The notes beneath the pieces were generated by a model that worked only from the letters and a program-made list of their open reading frames with translations, searched no databases and was not told the origin of the DNA. Shown here in pieces: positions 17,180 through 24,025 of a stretch of 24,719 nt of DNA. This stretch comes from an uncultured Bilophila sp. GTDB taxonomy: Bacteria > Desulfobacterota > Desulfovibrionia > Desulfovibrionales > Desulfovibrionaceae. Where the stretch lies: positions 1-24,719 of the forward strand of contig CAUHBW010000006.1 in the NCBI GenBank assembly GCA_959604115.1. The letters are read 5' to 3'. Numbering within the stretch: the first letter of the stretch is position 1; every line of letters begins with the position of its first letter. The position numbers and the translations under genes were made by a program.

Positions 17180-17828
17180 TCATTGCTTCTTTGAGGAAGA
17201 CCGCTCAATGAGACTTTGGACATCCTCTAATGAGCTTGCCTTTGCCACTGCCAAAGACGATAACATGGCGACGTCATTAATTTGATCAACTTTCGTGAGT
17301 AATTTAGGAATAGCCTGATGGTATCCATGAGTTCCCGGTTCACAGCAGAATCTAGAAGCAGGAATATCCTTGCGATTTGTTCTATGGGGTGCTCCAGCAA
17401 TAATGCCTGAAGCAAGATAAGCATAGCATTGTTTGGAGGTTAGCTCTCAGCTTTTCCTCGGAGAGTTCCGCGAGGTTGCAGACCAACATGCTGAAATCGG
17501 GAATACACATGTTGAAGGGTGTCCCTTCCACGAAGAGTTCCCGCATCTGCCTTCCGTTCCATTTTCCCTTGCCGTGGTAAGAACACGATGGGGATAATGA
17601 AAGGGAGATGCTTGCCTCTGGCTTGATATCGCCCCGAACTGACCTCGGCCTCCCACATGAGGGCCATGTACCTGAGCAGCTGGTGAGCGCAGGTAGGGGG
17701 CGGGTTGTGCTTGTGCTCAAAGACGATGTAGATGCTTCCTTGTTTGCCGTCCTTCGTGAAGCACCGGGAGACGAGAGCCGCGATGGATTCCTTACAACCC
17801 CGAGCGATATTCTCCGGCGAAGACTCCT
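17180..17828 (-). pseudogene. Frameshifted, N-truncated Rpn/YhgA-family PD-(D/E)XK nuclease
   Basis: Seen: read in order, three frames give one coherent Rpn-like protein. The first piece contains FTKDGKQGSIYIVFEHKH (the E-x-K of the nuclease site), QLLRYMALMWE and IIPIVF. The frame then shifts near 17578 to YHGKGKWNG...IPDFSMLVCNL, and again near 17422 to LILLQALLLEHPIEQIARIFLLL. A last shift near 17300 leads to a tail ending at a TGA at 17180. Each segment matches the family's expected order. The N-terminal residues and any start codon are missing, although AAAGGAG remains just after the preceding gene's stop. Known: Rpn proteins are recombination-promoting, nuclease-like proteins often carried by mobile DNA. 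It is almost certainly inactive. Confidence 0.7.
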
Positions 17829-17990
17829 TTAGGCGTCCATTTCGCTGAAAAAGCCCTGTTCCTCCTCGTCTTCCTGCCGATAATACTCGTTTCCCACTCC
17901 ATCCAGTTCCTCCTCCGTGAATCCGAGAGCCGCCAGCGTGCTGATACTTCCGACGATAATGCCACCAACGAAATAGAGAAGTTTTTCCAC
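17829..17990 (-). CDS. 53-aa membrane peptide with acidic tail, GTG start
   Basis: Seen: a GTG start with a near-ideal ribosome site (AAAGGAGG, 5 bases before). One hydrophobic, glycine-containing helix (about residues 4-23, LYFVGGIIVGSISTLAALGF) is followed by a strongly acidic tail rich in Glu and Asp (TEEELDG..., EDEEEQG). This predicts a single-span inner-membrane peptide with a short N-terminus. I recognise no family. It follows a 13-bp hairpin and the split zinc-ribbon gene in the same direction, so it belongs to the accessory operon. A longer overlapping frame at 17792-18091 has no ribosome site and is rejected in its favour. Confidence 0.65.
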   Translation of the reverse strand: MEKLLYFVGGIIVGSISTLAALGFTEEELDGVGNEYYRQEDEEEQGFFSEMDA

Positions 17991-18005
17991 GAGATCCTCC
18001 TTTGG

Positions 18006-18035
18006 GACAAGGCAGGTGTTTTCACCTGCCTTGTC
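18006..18035 (-). other. Perfect 13-bp intercistronic hairpin
   Basis: GACAAGGCAGGTG (18006-18018) and its exact complement (18023-18035) enclose a TTTT loop. It ends about 8 bases before the AAAGGAGG ribosome site of the 53-aa gene on the minus strand and has no T tract. It is therefore more likely an RNA stability or translation-control element than a terminator. Confidence 0.6.
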
Positions 18036-18047
18036 AGGTCGTTTTCG

Positions 18048-18338
18048 TTAAGATATGGTGATTTTTTGACAATGGGGGCATCTGCACACATGGATCAGAT
18101 ATGTATCAAGGACTTGGCCTATCTGGTTTCCCGTGGAAGCTCCGAAGAGGAGTCCGGAGACAAGCCCTCTGTATTTGCCTACGCTTAGAATGATGGGGCC
18201 ACCAAAGGCGCAGTACCCGACGAATCCCCCGATGACTCCCCCGATGGCGGTTCCAAGCCGTTCCCCAAATCTGGTGGAGTCAGGCACGCCCACATAGCCA
18301 CACCTTGGACACCTCCAGAGCCGTTTTTTTATGAACAT
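18048..18338 (-). CDS. Small protein with a zinc ribbon split by a glycine-rich membrane hairpin
   Basis: Seen: 96 aa. A CPRCG knuckle (C10, C13) near the N-terminus and a CPHC knuckle near the C-terminus (about 88-91, preceded by another Cys) flank about 70 residues. That middle segment holds two hydrophobic glycine-rich stretches with GxxxG-like spacing (GTAIGGVIGGFVGYCAFGG and GLVSGLLFGASTGNQIG). The simplest model is one zinc ribbon formed by the two ends, with a glycine-zipper hairpin between them in the membrane. The gene overlaps the end of the VWA gene by 10 bases, which ties it to the triad. I do not recognise a named family. Confidence 0.7.
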   Translation of the reverse strand: MFIKKRLWRCPRCGYVGVPDSTRFGERLGTAIGGVIGGFVGYCAFGGPIILSVGKYRGLVSGLLFGASTGNQIGQVLDTYLIHVCRCPHCQKITIS

Positions 18339-19897
18339 GGCTCGTTCCTTTTCGTAAGAACGTCATGCAACAGCTCAAACAAAACAGCGGGAAGTTCTTC
18401 CAGCCGGTAGACGACCCGGCTGGTGTGCGGAAGAAAGTTGCCGATGCTTCTGTCCAGCATCCCCAGTCCGTACACTTCCAAACCTATTTTGTTTGCCATT
18501 TCAACTGCCTTTTGAGTTTCAGTCATGTCATGGGGTTGTCCATCCGTCAGGACGAACAGCATTTTCCTCCGCTCTTTGGCGAACAGAAGTTGCTGCATGA
18601 CCCACCAGAGTGCGGGAGCCAGAGGCGTTCCTCCTCGGGGCATGAGGTTGATGCGGGCATGAACGGGCTGTCCGGATTTGAGGAGCGGATAAACGGAACA
18701 GGCATCCCCCCCGTAGGTTCCGTTGAAGGCCGTGATGGCTACCTGGAGTCCTCTGATGCCGGAACAGGCCGACGCGACGGCATGGCAGGATGCCGTCGCG
18801 AGTTCCATGCGTTTGCCGCACATGCTGGCGGAAGCGTCCAGTAGGATGTGGAGCCTCGTGTTGACGGCAGGGGTTTCCGTCTTCCTCGTGAAGACTTTCG
18901 GGTTTCCCGTCCGAATCCTGAACAGCTTTGCCGTATTGAGCCTTCCTCTTGTGGAAGGATAGGAAGCCGACAGGGAGAGCGACTGCATGAGTCCCTGAAT
19001 CCTGAAGGCCAGTCCGTTTGTGATCCGGTCTATGCTTCTCAGCACACCTGGGGAAATGGCGTCAGGCGTGATGGAGCGTACCTTGGCAACCGGACATTCC
19101 GTCTCCGAATTTCCTGCCTGCGCACAGAGTTTTTCCCTCAAAATCGTTCCCATCGTTTTGGGGAACAGCCCTTCAAGAGTGTCCTGTGGTTCGGTTTTTT
19201 CTCCTGAAATGACGCTTTGTGCCGCATCCGGATCGTTCCGTTTTTCGGTTTGAGATGTATTCCCTCGGGATTGTGCCGGGAGCCACTTTCTGACGACGGA
19301 TTCGAGCACAAGAGCATGGAAAATCGCATCCTGTGTCGTCCGTGCGTGTTCGCGTACCGTCTTGAGACAGGCATCCAGTTCTCCTTCGATTCCCGGACAT
19401 GCCGTCGCCATCTCTTCTCTTGAAAGCATCCTGTTCTTTTCCACTTCGGAACACTCCCAGCTCCTTACGGTCAACAGGACGTATTCCAAAACAAAAAAGA
19501 CCGGAGCGTTGCTTCCGGCCTTTTGTCTTTCCTTTCCAAAAAGATACGCGATGAGGAAATCGAAGTTCTTTCTGCATCCCGGAAAATGTTTTCCAAGCAA
19601 GTTTTCAACTCTCCTGTCTTCTATGATGTTAAAAAGATGAAATTGTATCTTCGTAAGATTAGCCTTATGAAGCAATTGAAAATCAGTATATCTGATGTGC
19701 GCCGCTTCGTGGTCGACATATCCTCTCGTCATATTGATATAAAGTTCATCCATATCCATTTTGAGAGAGGGAAGGTGGATCGTTTTTCCATTTGTATAGG
19801 CTGTAGTTCCTCCTATTTCCACGGTGATGTTGTATTGCTTTCCCAGAATACAGGCCAGCAGAGGCAAACAGGACATGATGTCTTTGGTCCTGAGCAT
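18329..19897 (-). CDS. CobT-like protein with HExxH metal motif and C-terminal VWA domain
   Basis: Seen: 522 aa. The N-terminal part has DHEAAHIRYTDF (HExxH at about 63-67) and a downstream NIIEDRRVE (about 90-98), the arrangement of a metal-binding zincin-like site. A polar, variable linker covers about 205-245. A von Willebrand A domain follows from about 345, with an intact MIDAS: DASAS near 353, Thr in RGGTPL near 423 and Asp in LTDGQ near 451. Known: VWA proteins pair with MoxR/CobS AAA+ ATPases as adaptors or metal-insertion partners; true CobT serves cobaltochelatase. No cobalamin gene is nearby, so CobT function is unlikely. It starts 3 bases after the DUF3150-like gene and overlaps the next gene. 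Confidence 0.8.
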   Translation of the reverse strand: MLRTKDIMSCLPLLACILGKQYNITVEIGGTTAYTNGKTIHLPSLKMDMDELYINMTRGYVDHEAAHIRYTDFQLLHKANLTKIQFHLFNIIEDRRVENLLGKHFPGCRKNFDFLIAYLFGKERQKAGSNAPVFFVLEYVLLTVRSWECSEVEKNRMLSREEMATACPGIEGELDACLKTVREHARTTQDAIFHALVLESVVRKWLPAQSRGNTSQTEKRNDPDAAQSVISGEKTEPQDTLEGLFPKTMGTILREKLCAQAGNSETECPVAKVRSITPDAISPGVLRSIDRITNGLAFRIQGLMQSLSLSASYPSTRGRLNTAKLFRIRTGNPKVFTRKTETPAVNTRLHILLDASASMCGKRMELATASCHAVASACSGIRGLQVAITAFNGTYGGDACSVYPLLKSGQPVHARINLMPRGGTPLAPALWWVMQQLLFAKERRKMLFVLTDGQPHDMTETQKAVEMANKIGLEVYGLGMLDRSIGNFLPHTSRVVYRLEELPAVLFELLHDVLTKRNEPCS

Positions 19898-19900
19898 GGC

Positions 19901-20896
19901 TCACCACAGTCCGATGTTGGGGATATTTGAGGAATGGTTTTTCGAGACGGGCACAAAGGGGACTTCTTCAGTGATGGTGTATTGTTGGCATACGGTGAAC
20001 ACGTCATTGGCGAGAAGCGCGTTCATGACGTCCTGAGGGGAATGCCCTTCGATGAGCCTCTGGCTGTGTTGCAACATTGAGGACGGATCGCGGAGCATGG
20101 AGACAACGCCCTGCAAAAGGAGGATGTCCTTTCCGGCGATATTGCCCTTGGCGGGTATGCTGTCGATGGCGGTCTGGATAAGGCTGGCTACCGGAGCTAC
20201 GTGAGGCTCGATGAAAGTCAGCCCGCAGAGCTTTTGGTGCAGGGTCCTGAGCGGGGAAAGGGCCTTGTGCGTCACCGTATCCTTCCCGGCGTAGACCTTT
20301 TGCCATATCTCGTTGGCTGAGTTGGCGATTTCGTTGAACAGCGTTCCGGCAAGCCCCTCCACTTCCTCATTCAGTCCGGATTCGCTTACGGCATTGGGGT
20401 TATCGTGTTCGGTGAGCGGCACGACCTTGTAAAGCTGCCACGAGAAGGACAGCCTTGAACGGACGTAGTCCGGCCCTACCGTGGATTCCCGGATGATATT
20501 TCCCCACTTGCAGTGCTTGGCGATCCAGTTCTCGATGGACTGGTCGTAATCGGCGAGGAAAGTTTCCTTTTCATGAAGGAACGTCTCTCTGATCCGGATC
20601 AATTCATTGATGATGTCCCCAGCCTTGTCTTCCGGGATGGCCCAGCCGGACATAAAACGGATGCCATGACGGTCGAGGTAGTTGAAGGCACGGGCCTTCA
20701 GGGTGGAGAACACCTTGAGGCTGTCGGGATCGGCGATACGCTTGCTCCCCAAAGAGGCAAGGTCTTCAGGAGGCAGTTCCGCACCTCCGAAATCTTCAAG
20801 GCACATCTTCTTTCGGGCGGACCACACGCTGATGTTGAGGTTCAGAGCCACAAGGCTGTCCAGAATTCTGATGTCGGAACGAATGGCTGTGTTCAT
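19901..20896 (-). CDS. DUF3150-like protein of the AAA+/VWA triad
   Basis: Seen: 331 aa, soluble and mostly helical, with no signal peptide, no obvious catalytic motif and a Trp-rich central part (ENWIAKHCKWGN, LSFSWQLYK). A ribosome site AAAGAGG precedes the ATG, 16 bases after the ATPase stop codon. The identification as DUF3150 rests on my recollection of the family's look and of its fixed place between a CobS-like ATPase and a VWA protein on SXT/R391-type elements and phages. It is not a motif match. Its position suggests it bridges the ATPase and the VWA partner. Function is unknown. Confidence 0.6.
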   Translation of the reverse strand: MNTAIRSDIRILDSLVALNLNISVWSARKKMCLEDFGGAELPPEDLASLGSKRIADPDSLKVFSTLKARAFNYLDRHGIRFMSGWAIPEDKAGDIINELIRIRETFLHEKETFLADYDQSIENWIAKHCKWGNIIRESTVGPDYVRSRLSFSWQLYKVVPLTEHDNPNAVSESGLNEEVEGLAGTLFNEIANSANEIWQKVYAGKDTVTHKALSPLRTLHQKLCGLTFIEPHVAPVASLIQTAIDSIPAKGNIAGKDILLLQGVVSMLRDPSSMLQHSQRLIEGHSPQDVMNALLANDVFTVCQQYTITEEVPFVPVSKNHSSNIPNIGLW

Positions 20897-20912
20897 GTTT
20901 TCCTCTTTAGGG

Positions 20913-21884
20913 TTAGAAGGTTACGGCAAAGATGCGCTGCACGAGTTCGTGGAGCATCGCTCTCGTTGGTCGTGTGGCCTTGAACGCGAGGGCACGATCC
21001 AGCGCATAGGAAAGCGGCTCGATACCCTGATTGGCCAGCGGCTGGAACTTGAGGGCAAGATCGGCCCAACGGATGAGGGTTCTGGTGGAAAGCGTCACTT
21101 CAATGGTGTTTTCGTAGGAGTCGGCATCGCCCATGAAAAGTTTCCGAACTTCATTGGCGAAACCGACCATGTTCGAGACGATATGTTCGGGAAGGTTCGG
21201 GAACTGCCGGGACAGAAGTTCTTTTTCCGTTTCAGGCGCGGGATAGCCGACCTCGCACTGCATAAACCTGTCGAGCCACGCGATATTCTGGCGGGTGGTT
21301 CCCTGATAGAGCCCTGTGTCGTCACCTCCTCCATTGGTGTTTGCGGTACATGCGATGCGGAACATCTCGTGCGGGGGAATGACCTCTCCTCCATTCTCCG
21401 GGAGACACAGGGGCGCGCCGTCCAGAACGCCGTTGAGTCCCACGGCAACTTCAGGGGAGAGCAAATCCGCTTCGTTGACCAGCAGGATTCCCCCGTACCG
21501 CATGGCAAGCGACAATGGTCCGTACTCGTAGGTCATACTGCCTTTTTGCAGGGAAATATGGCCGGTGAGATCGGCAAATTCCAACCGTCCATGTCCGGTT
21601 ACTTCGAACACGGGATAGTTCAGGCGAGCGGCAAGCTGTTTGACGAGCGTCGTCTTCCCACATCCGGTGGGACCGTACAGGTACAGAGGATCAAGGTCGT
21701 GCATGAGCCAAACGACCACATCCCGTGCCGATTCATGGAAAATGTAGTTTGGATCAACGGATGGAGTGTACGAACATGCTTCCTTGTAGCCTCTGACCGC
21801 CTTCCCTGTCGGCGTTCCGGTAAAGACCTGTCCGGCATCAAGCTGCGCCGGGACGAGAGAGGCAAATTCCTTGAACAAATTCAT
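20913..21884 (-). CDS. MoxR/CobS-like AAA+ ATPase
   Basis: Seen: 323 aa from an ATG with a strong ribosome site (AAAGGAGAAC); a longer upstream frame overlaps the terminator and toxin gene and is rejected. Walker A GPTGCGKTT lies at 71-79 and the Walker B segment GILLVNEAD at 132-140, with Asn where Asp is usual. Sensor 1 is ACTANTN near 179, the arginine finger LDRF near 206 and sensor 2 STRTLIRW near 270. Known: MoxR-type ATPases form hexamers that remodel partners recruited by VWA proteins, and N-E variants of Walker B occur in this branch. It leads the ATPase-DUF3150-VWA-zinc-ribbon run. Substrate unknown. Confidence 0.85.
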   Translation of the reverse strand: MNLFKEFASLVPAQLDAGQVFTGTPTGKAVRGYKEACSYTPSVDPNYIFHESARDVVVWLMHDLDPLYLYGPTGCGKTTLVKQLAARLNYPVFEVTGHGRLEFADLTGHISLQKGSMTYEYGPLSLAMRYGGILLVNEADLLSPEVAVGLNGVLDGAPLCLPENGGEVIPPHEMFRIACTANTNGGGDDTGLYQGTTRQNIAWLDRFMQCEVGYPAPETEKELLSRQFPNLPEHIVSNMVGFANEVRKLFMGDADSYENTIEVTLSTRTLIRWADLALKFQPLANQGIEPLSYALDRALAFKATRPTRAMLHELVQRIFAVTF

Positions 21885-21903
21885 GATGTTCTCCTTTGGA
21901 AAT

Positions 21904-21943
21904 AAAAAATCCCGGCCTCTCCGAAGAGAAACCGGGATTTTTA
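21904..21943 (-). terminator. Terminator of the toxin-antitoxin operon
   Basis: An 11-bp stem (21905-21915 with 21932-21942) contains an inner CTCT/AGAG hairpin and is followed by TTTTTTA on the minus strand. It lies 19 bases past the toxin stop codon and only about 20 bases before the ATPase start codon. Confidence 0.8.
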
Positions 21944-21961
21944 TAGGCAGTTTTGTAAAAC
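21940..21961 (-). promoter_or_regulatory. Possible ATPase-operon promoter and operator overlapping the terminator
   Basis: On the minus strand a TATAAA box (21940-21945) follows the inverted repeat GTTTTACAAAAC (21950-21961). A start about 7 bases on would fall inside the left arm of the terminator stem, so such transcripts would escape it. No good -35 is present, so this remains a candidate. Confidence 0.3.
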
Positions 21962-22465
21962 CTAAGAGCCGATGAGCTTCGATGCCTGCGCTCTGTGCAT
22001 CCACATGTACACCGGCGTATCCTGAAACGACTGGAACATGCATCTGGTATAGAACTGCTGCACATGCTCATTTTTCGCCTGAACAAGGAAGAGCGCCCAC
22101 GCAAGCTCATTGCGGAGCGAGCGTCGAAGGGCATCGAAAACAAGCAGAGAACCGATATGCTGTCGCTGAAACGTGCTGGAAACGGCAAGCCTCCCCAGCA
22201 GGACGGAGGGAACGTCCTGATACCGGGGAAGAGTCTTCCGTGTTTCCTCCGGAAGCCGATCCAAAGCTACAGATGCCGCAGCAAGAGTGTAGTATCCAAT
22301 TATCTTTTCAGGGTTTTCTTCCTCTGTAGCGACAATGACCGTAGAAAAACCACGTTGGGCATCCTGCCGTGCCTGTTTTTGGAGGTAAGTGTCCAGTGCG
22401 GTATTTCCGCATGAAAACCCTGTCCTGTCATGAGACTTGGAAAGCAACGAAAACAGTAGGCTCAT
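21962..22465 (-). CDS. GNAT-family toxin (TacT/AtaT-like acetyltransferase)
   Basis: Seen: 167 aa, the usual length, with a GNAT fold. The acetyl-CoA loop lies around residues 110-118 (RQHIGSLL, after LLGRLAVSSTF), and the C-terminal FYTRCMFQSF contains the conserved Tyr. The N-terminal phrase DRTGFSCGNTALDTYLQKQA is typical of this toxin class. Known: these toxins acetylate the amino acid on charged tRNAs and block translation; the DUF1778 partner neutralises them. The ATG overlaps the antitoxin stop by 4 bases (ATGA), ensuring coupled translation with the antitoxin first. Confidence 0.88.
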   Translation of the reverse strand: MSLLFSLLSKSHDRTGFSCGNTALDTYLQKQARQDAQRGFSTVIVATEEENPEKIIGYYTLAAASVALDRLPEETRKTLPRYQDVPSVLLGRLAVSSTFQRQHIGSLLVFDALRRSLRNELAWALFLVQAKNEHVQQFYTRCMFQSFQDTPVYMWMHRAQASKLIGS

Positions 22466-22752
22466 ACGCTCTTGACCTTGTCCCGATATTCAGAAGCTAT
22501 CTGCTTCATGAATTCAGTAGGTTCCTCACATGATTGCGTGCGAAGAGCCTCAGCCAGCATAGCCTGATCCTTCAGCGTCAATTCGATTCGCGTATGCGTG
22601 GTGATGACCTTTTCCGCCTTTTCAAGCATGGCGGCAATCAGAAAATCCGTAAAGCTCCGCCCTTCAAGGGAAGCAGCCATTTCAACCGTTTCCCTGACGT
22701 GAGAAGGGATGCGAATGTCGAATCGTGATGTCCGGGGAGAGAATTGTGTCAT
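22462..22752 (-). CDS. DUF1778-family ribbon-helix-helix antitoxin (TacA-like)
   Basis: Seen: 96 aa. An N-terminal ribbon-helix-helix (about 8-45) contains SRFDIRIPSHVRETVEMAASLEGRSFTDFLIAA (given as key positions: the strand at 9-15 and helices at 18-29 and 33-44). The C-terminal part (about 50-96) should wrap the toxin. Known: such antitoxins dimerise, bind palindromes at their own promoter and mask the GNAT active site. A strong ribosome site (AGGAGG) precedes the ATG, and a palindrome-bearing promoter lies directly upstream. Confidence 0.88.
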   Translation of the reverse strand: MTQFSPRTSRFDIRIPSHVRETVEMAASLEGRSFTDFLIAAMLEKAEKVITTHTRIELTLKDQAMLAEALRTQSCEEPTEFMKQIASEYRDKVKSV

Positions 22753-22769
22753 GGAATACCTCCTGTTAA

Positions 22770-22813
22770 AAAATACGGTTTAAAACCGTATAGGTCAATC
22801 CCGAACCGTATAG
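22770..22813 (-). promoter_or_regulatory. Toxin-antitoxin promoter with palindromic operator in the spacer
   Basis: On the minus strand TTGACC (22793-22798) and TATTTT (22770-22775) are spaced by exactly 17 bases. The inverted repeat ATACGGTTT-A-AAACCGTAT (22773-22791) fills that spacer and touches the -10. A third copy of the half-site ACCGTATAG lies at 22805-22813, exactly 20 bp from the one at 22785-22793 and in the same orientation. The -35 contains the TGA stop of the nuclease gene. Autorepression by the antitoxin is the natural reading. Confidence 0.75.
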
Positions 22814-23961
22814 AGTCTCTCAAAGGGTTCCCCCTGTTTTTCGCACCCCGCCATGAGCCGTTGGGCATCCTGTTCTCCCAACAGCGTTTCGAGTTCTCTG
22901 GAGAGACGCTTTCGATCCAGCGTTACTTTCCCGTTCTGTGGAATCACCCGGAACGTATGGTTTCCTGTGTTGATCCATTCTCCTTTGACCGTATGGGAAA
23001 GCTGGTAGGCGACTTTCAAGCGGGATTCTAGTTCTCCGATCTCCTCTTCAAGGGATTTTTTCTGTGCTTTCAGCTTCATAAACTGTGCGAGGGTATCCTC
23101 CCACTCAGGATGTGAAGAACCTTTGAAGTGCGGACAATCCTTCTTCCAAAGACACGATGGGCATAGGGGAGAAAGTCCCTGTGCCGTTTGAATCGTGTTC
23201 AGGTTCAGCAGGTTGTCTCTCAGCTCAATCATGGTTTCCCATAATTCGGAAGCCATATCCAGACACCGGGCAATATCCGTATCTTCAGGAAGAAACGGGC
23301 CAAAGGCTTTTGGATCGCACATGGAGAGGCAGAGAACCCACCCTTGAATGTCACAAACTGAAGCATCAGGAAGGGATACTCCAAGGCATTCATTACAGAT
23401 TTCAGGGAACGTCCTGTGGTAGAGGTCTTCTCCGGTGTCCTGTACAAGATTGAAGACAGGCAGATTCCAGTAGGCTTTGAGCAATGCCGTCTGACCACCG
23501 ATCTGCATGGCATAGCTTCCGGAAAGCGTTACCGGAAGCCTTGCGGTGGATTTGACTTCCAAAATACGTACTGTCGGCTGGGGTTGGTCAACCACTAGGG
23601 TGAAATCCAGATGAGCCTTGATAGGAACCTCTCCGTATCTGATCTCGATTTCCAGTTGAGACAGGGGGGAGAGGCCATACCCCATAAGAGCCTGATGGAC
23701 ACCCATCTCGAACCAGTGCCCCCGTTGGAGGAGCAATTGGTGTTTGAGAGCTTCGGCAGTATTTCTATGTTCAGTTGTGTAGAGTTTGGCAGCCAGTGCC
23801 GCCCTCGGACAGTCCAGCATCTTGGCAATGTCAGACAGTCCGACATATTGGGATCGATCCCCCAGTTGGAACGCCGTTCTTTGTTTGGCATCCCGTTCCA
23901 GCCCACGGCAGAGGATTGTGAGCAATCCTTCCGCTCCCGTGTTTCTGTTCATTCCGCCCAT
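22795..23961 (-). CDS. PD-(D/E)XK nuclease with Cas4/AddB-like Fe-S cysteines
   Basis: Seen: 388 aa from an ATG with AGGGAG before it; the longer open frame overlaps the annealing-protein gene and is rejected. The nuclease core has the conserved G-H-W-F-E near 81-85, D119 in AHLDF, E135-V-K137 and a Q/Y motif near 150-157. Four cysteines, C51 in the DCPRAALAAKL block and C267, C270, C276, have the spacing of the [4Fe-4S] cluster of Cas4 and AddB nucleases. A coiled coil (about 290-320) and a small C-terminal domain follow. Inference: it is the 5'-3' resecting exonuclease partner of the adjacent ERF annealing protein, as Exo is to Bet. No Cas gene is nearby, so Cas4 function is unlikely. Confidence 0.75.
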   Translation of the reverse strand: MGGMNRNTGAEGLLTILCRGLERDAKQRTAFQLGDRSQYVGLSDIAKMLDCPRAALAAKLYTTEHRNTAEALKHQLLLQRGHWFEMGVHQALMGYGLSPLSQLEIEIRYGEVPIKAHLDFTLVVDQPQPTVRILEVKSTARLPVTLSGSYAMQIGGQTALLKAYWNLPVFNLVQDTGEDLYHRTFPEICNECLGVSLPDASVCDIQGWVLCLSMCDPKAFGPFLPEDTDIARCLDMASELWETMIELRDNLLNLNTIQTAQGLSPLCPSCLWKKDCPHFKGSSHPEWEDTLAQFMKLKAQKKSLEEEIGELESRLKVAYQLSHTVKGEWINTGNHTFRVIPQNGKVTLDRKRLSRELETLLGEQDAQRLMAGCEKQGEPFERLYTVRD

Positions 23962-23983
23962 CCGTTTCTCCCTGTGATGAGAG

Positions 23984-24022
23984 GTAAAAAGGAAAGAGCC
24001 GTCCTTGATAGGGCGGCCCTTT
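23984..24022 (-). terminator. Hairpin between the ERF and nuclease genes
   Basis: A 12-bp imperfect stem (23993-24004 with 24011-24022) with a 6-nt loop has T runs on both sides: TTTTT further on in the minus strand, and seven T on the plus strand. It lies 4 bases past the ERF stop and 31 bases before the nuclease start, so it may attenuate nuclease expression. Confidence 0.55.
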
Positions 24023-24025
24023 TTT

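Noticed and set aside
17792..18091. 99-codon minus-strand frame
   Set aside because: It overlaps the 53-aa GTG gene in another frame, has no ribosome site and an arbitrary composition.
18329..21884. Reading the ATPase and VWA proteins as CobS and CobT of cobaltochelatase
   Set aside because: No CobN or other cobalamin gene is near, a DUF3150-like gene lies between them, and the setting is a mobile element.
22795..23961. Reading the Fe-S nuclease as Cas4 of a CRISPR system
   Set aside because: No repeat-spacer array and no cas1/cas2 lies in the window; the neighbour is an ERF annealing protein.
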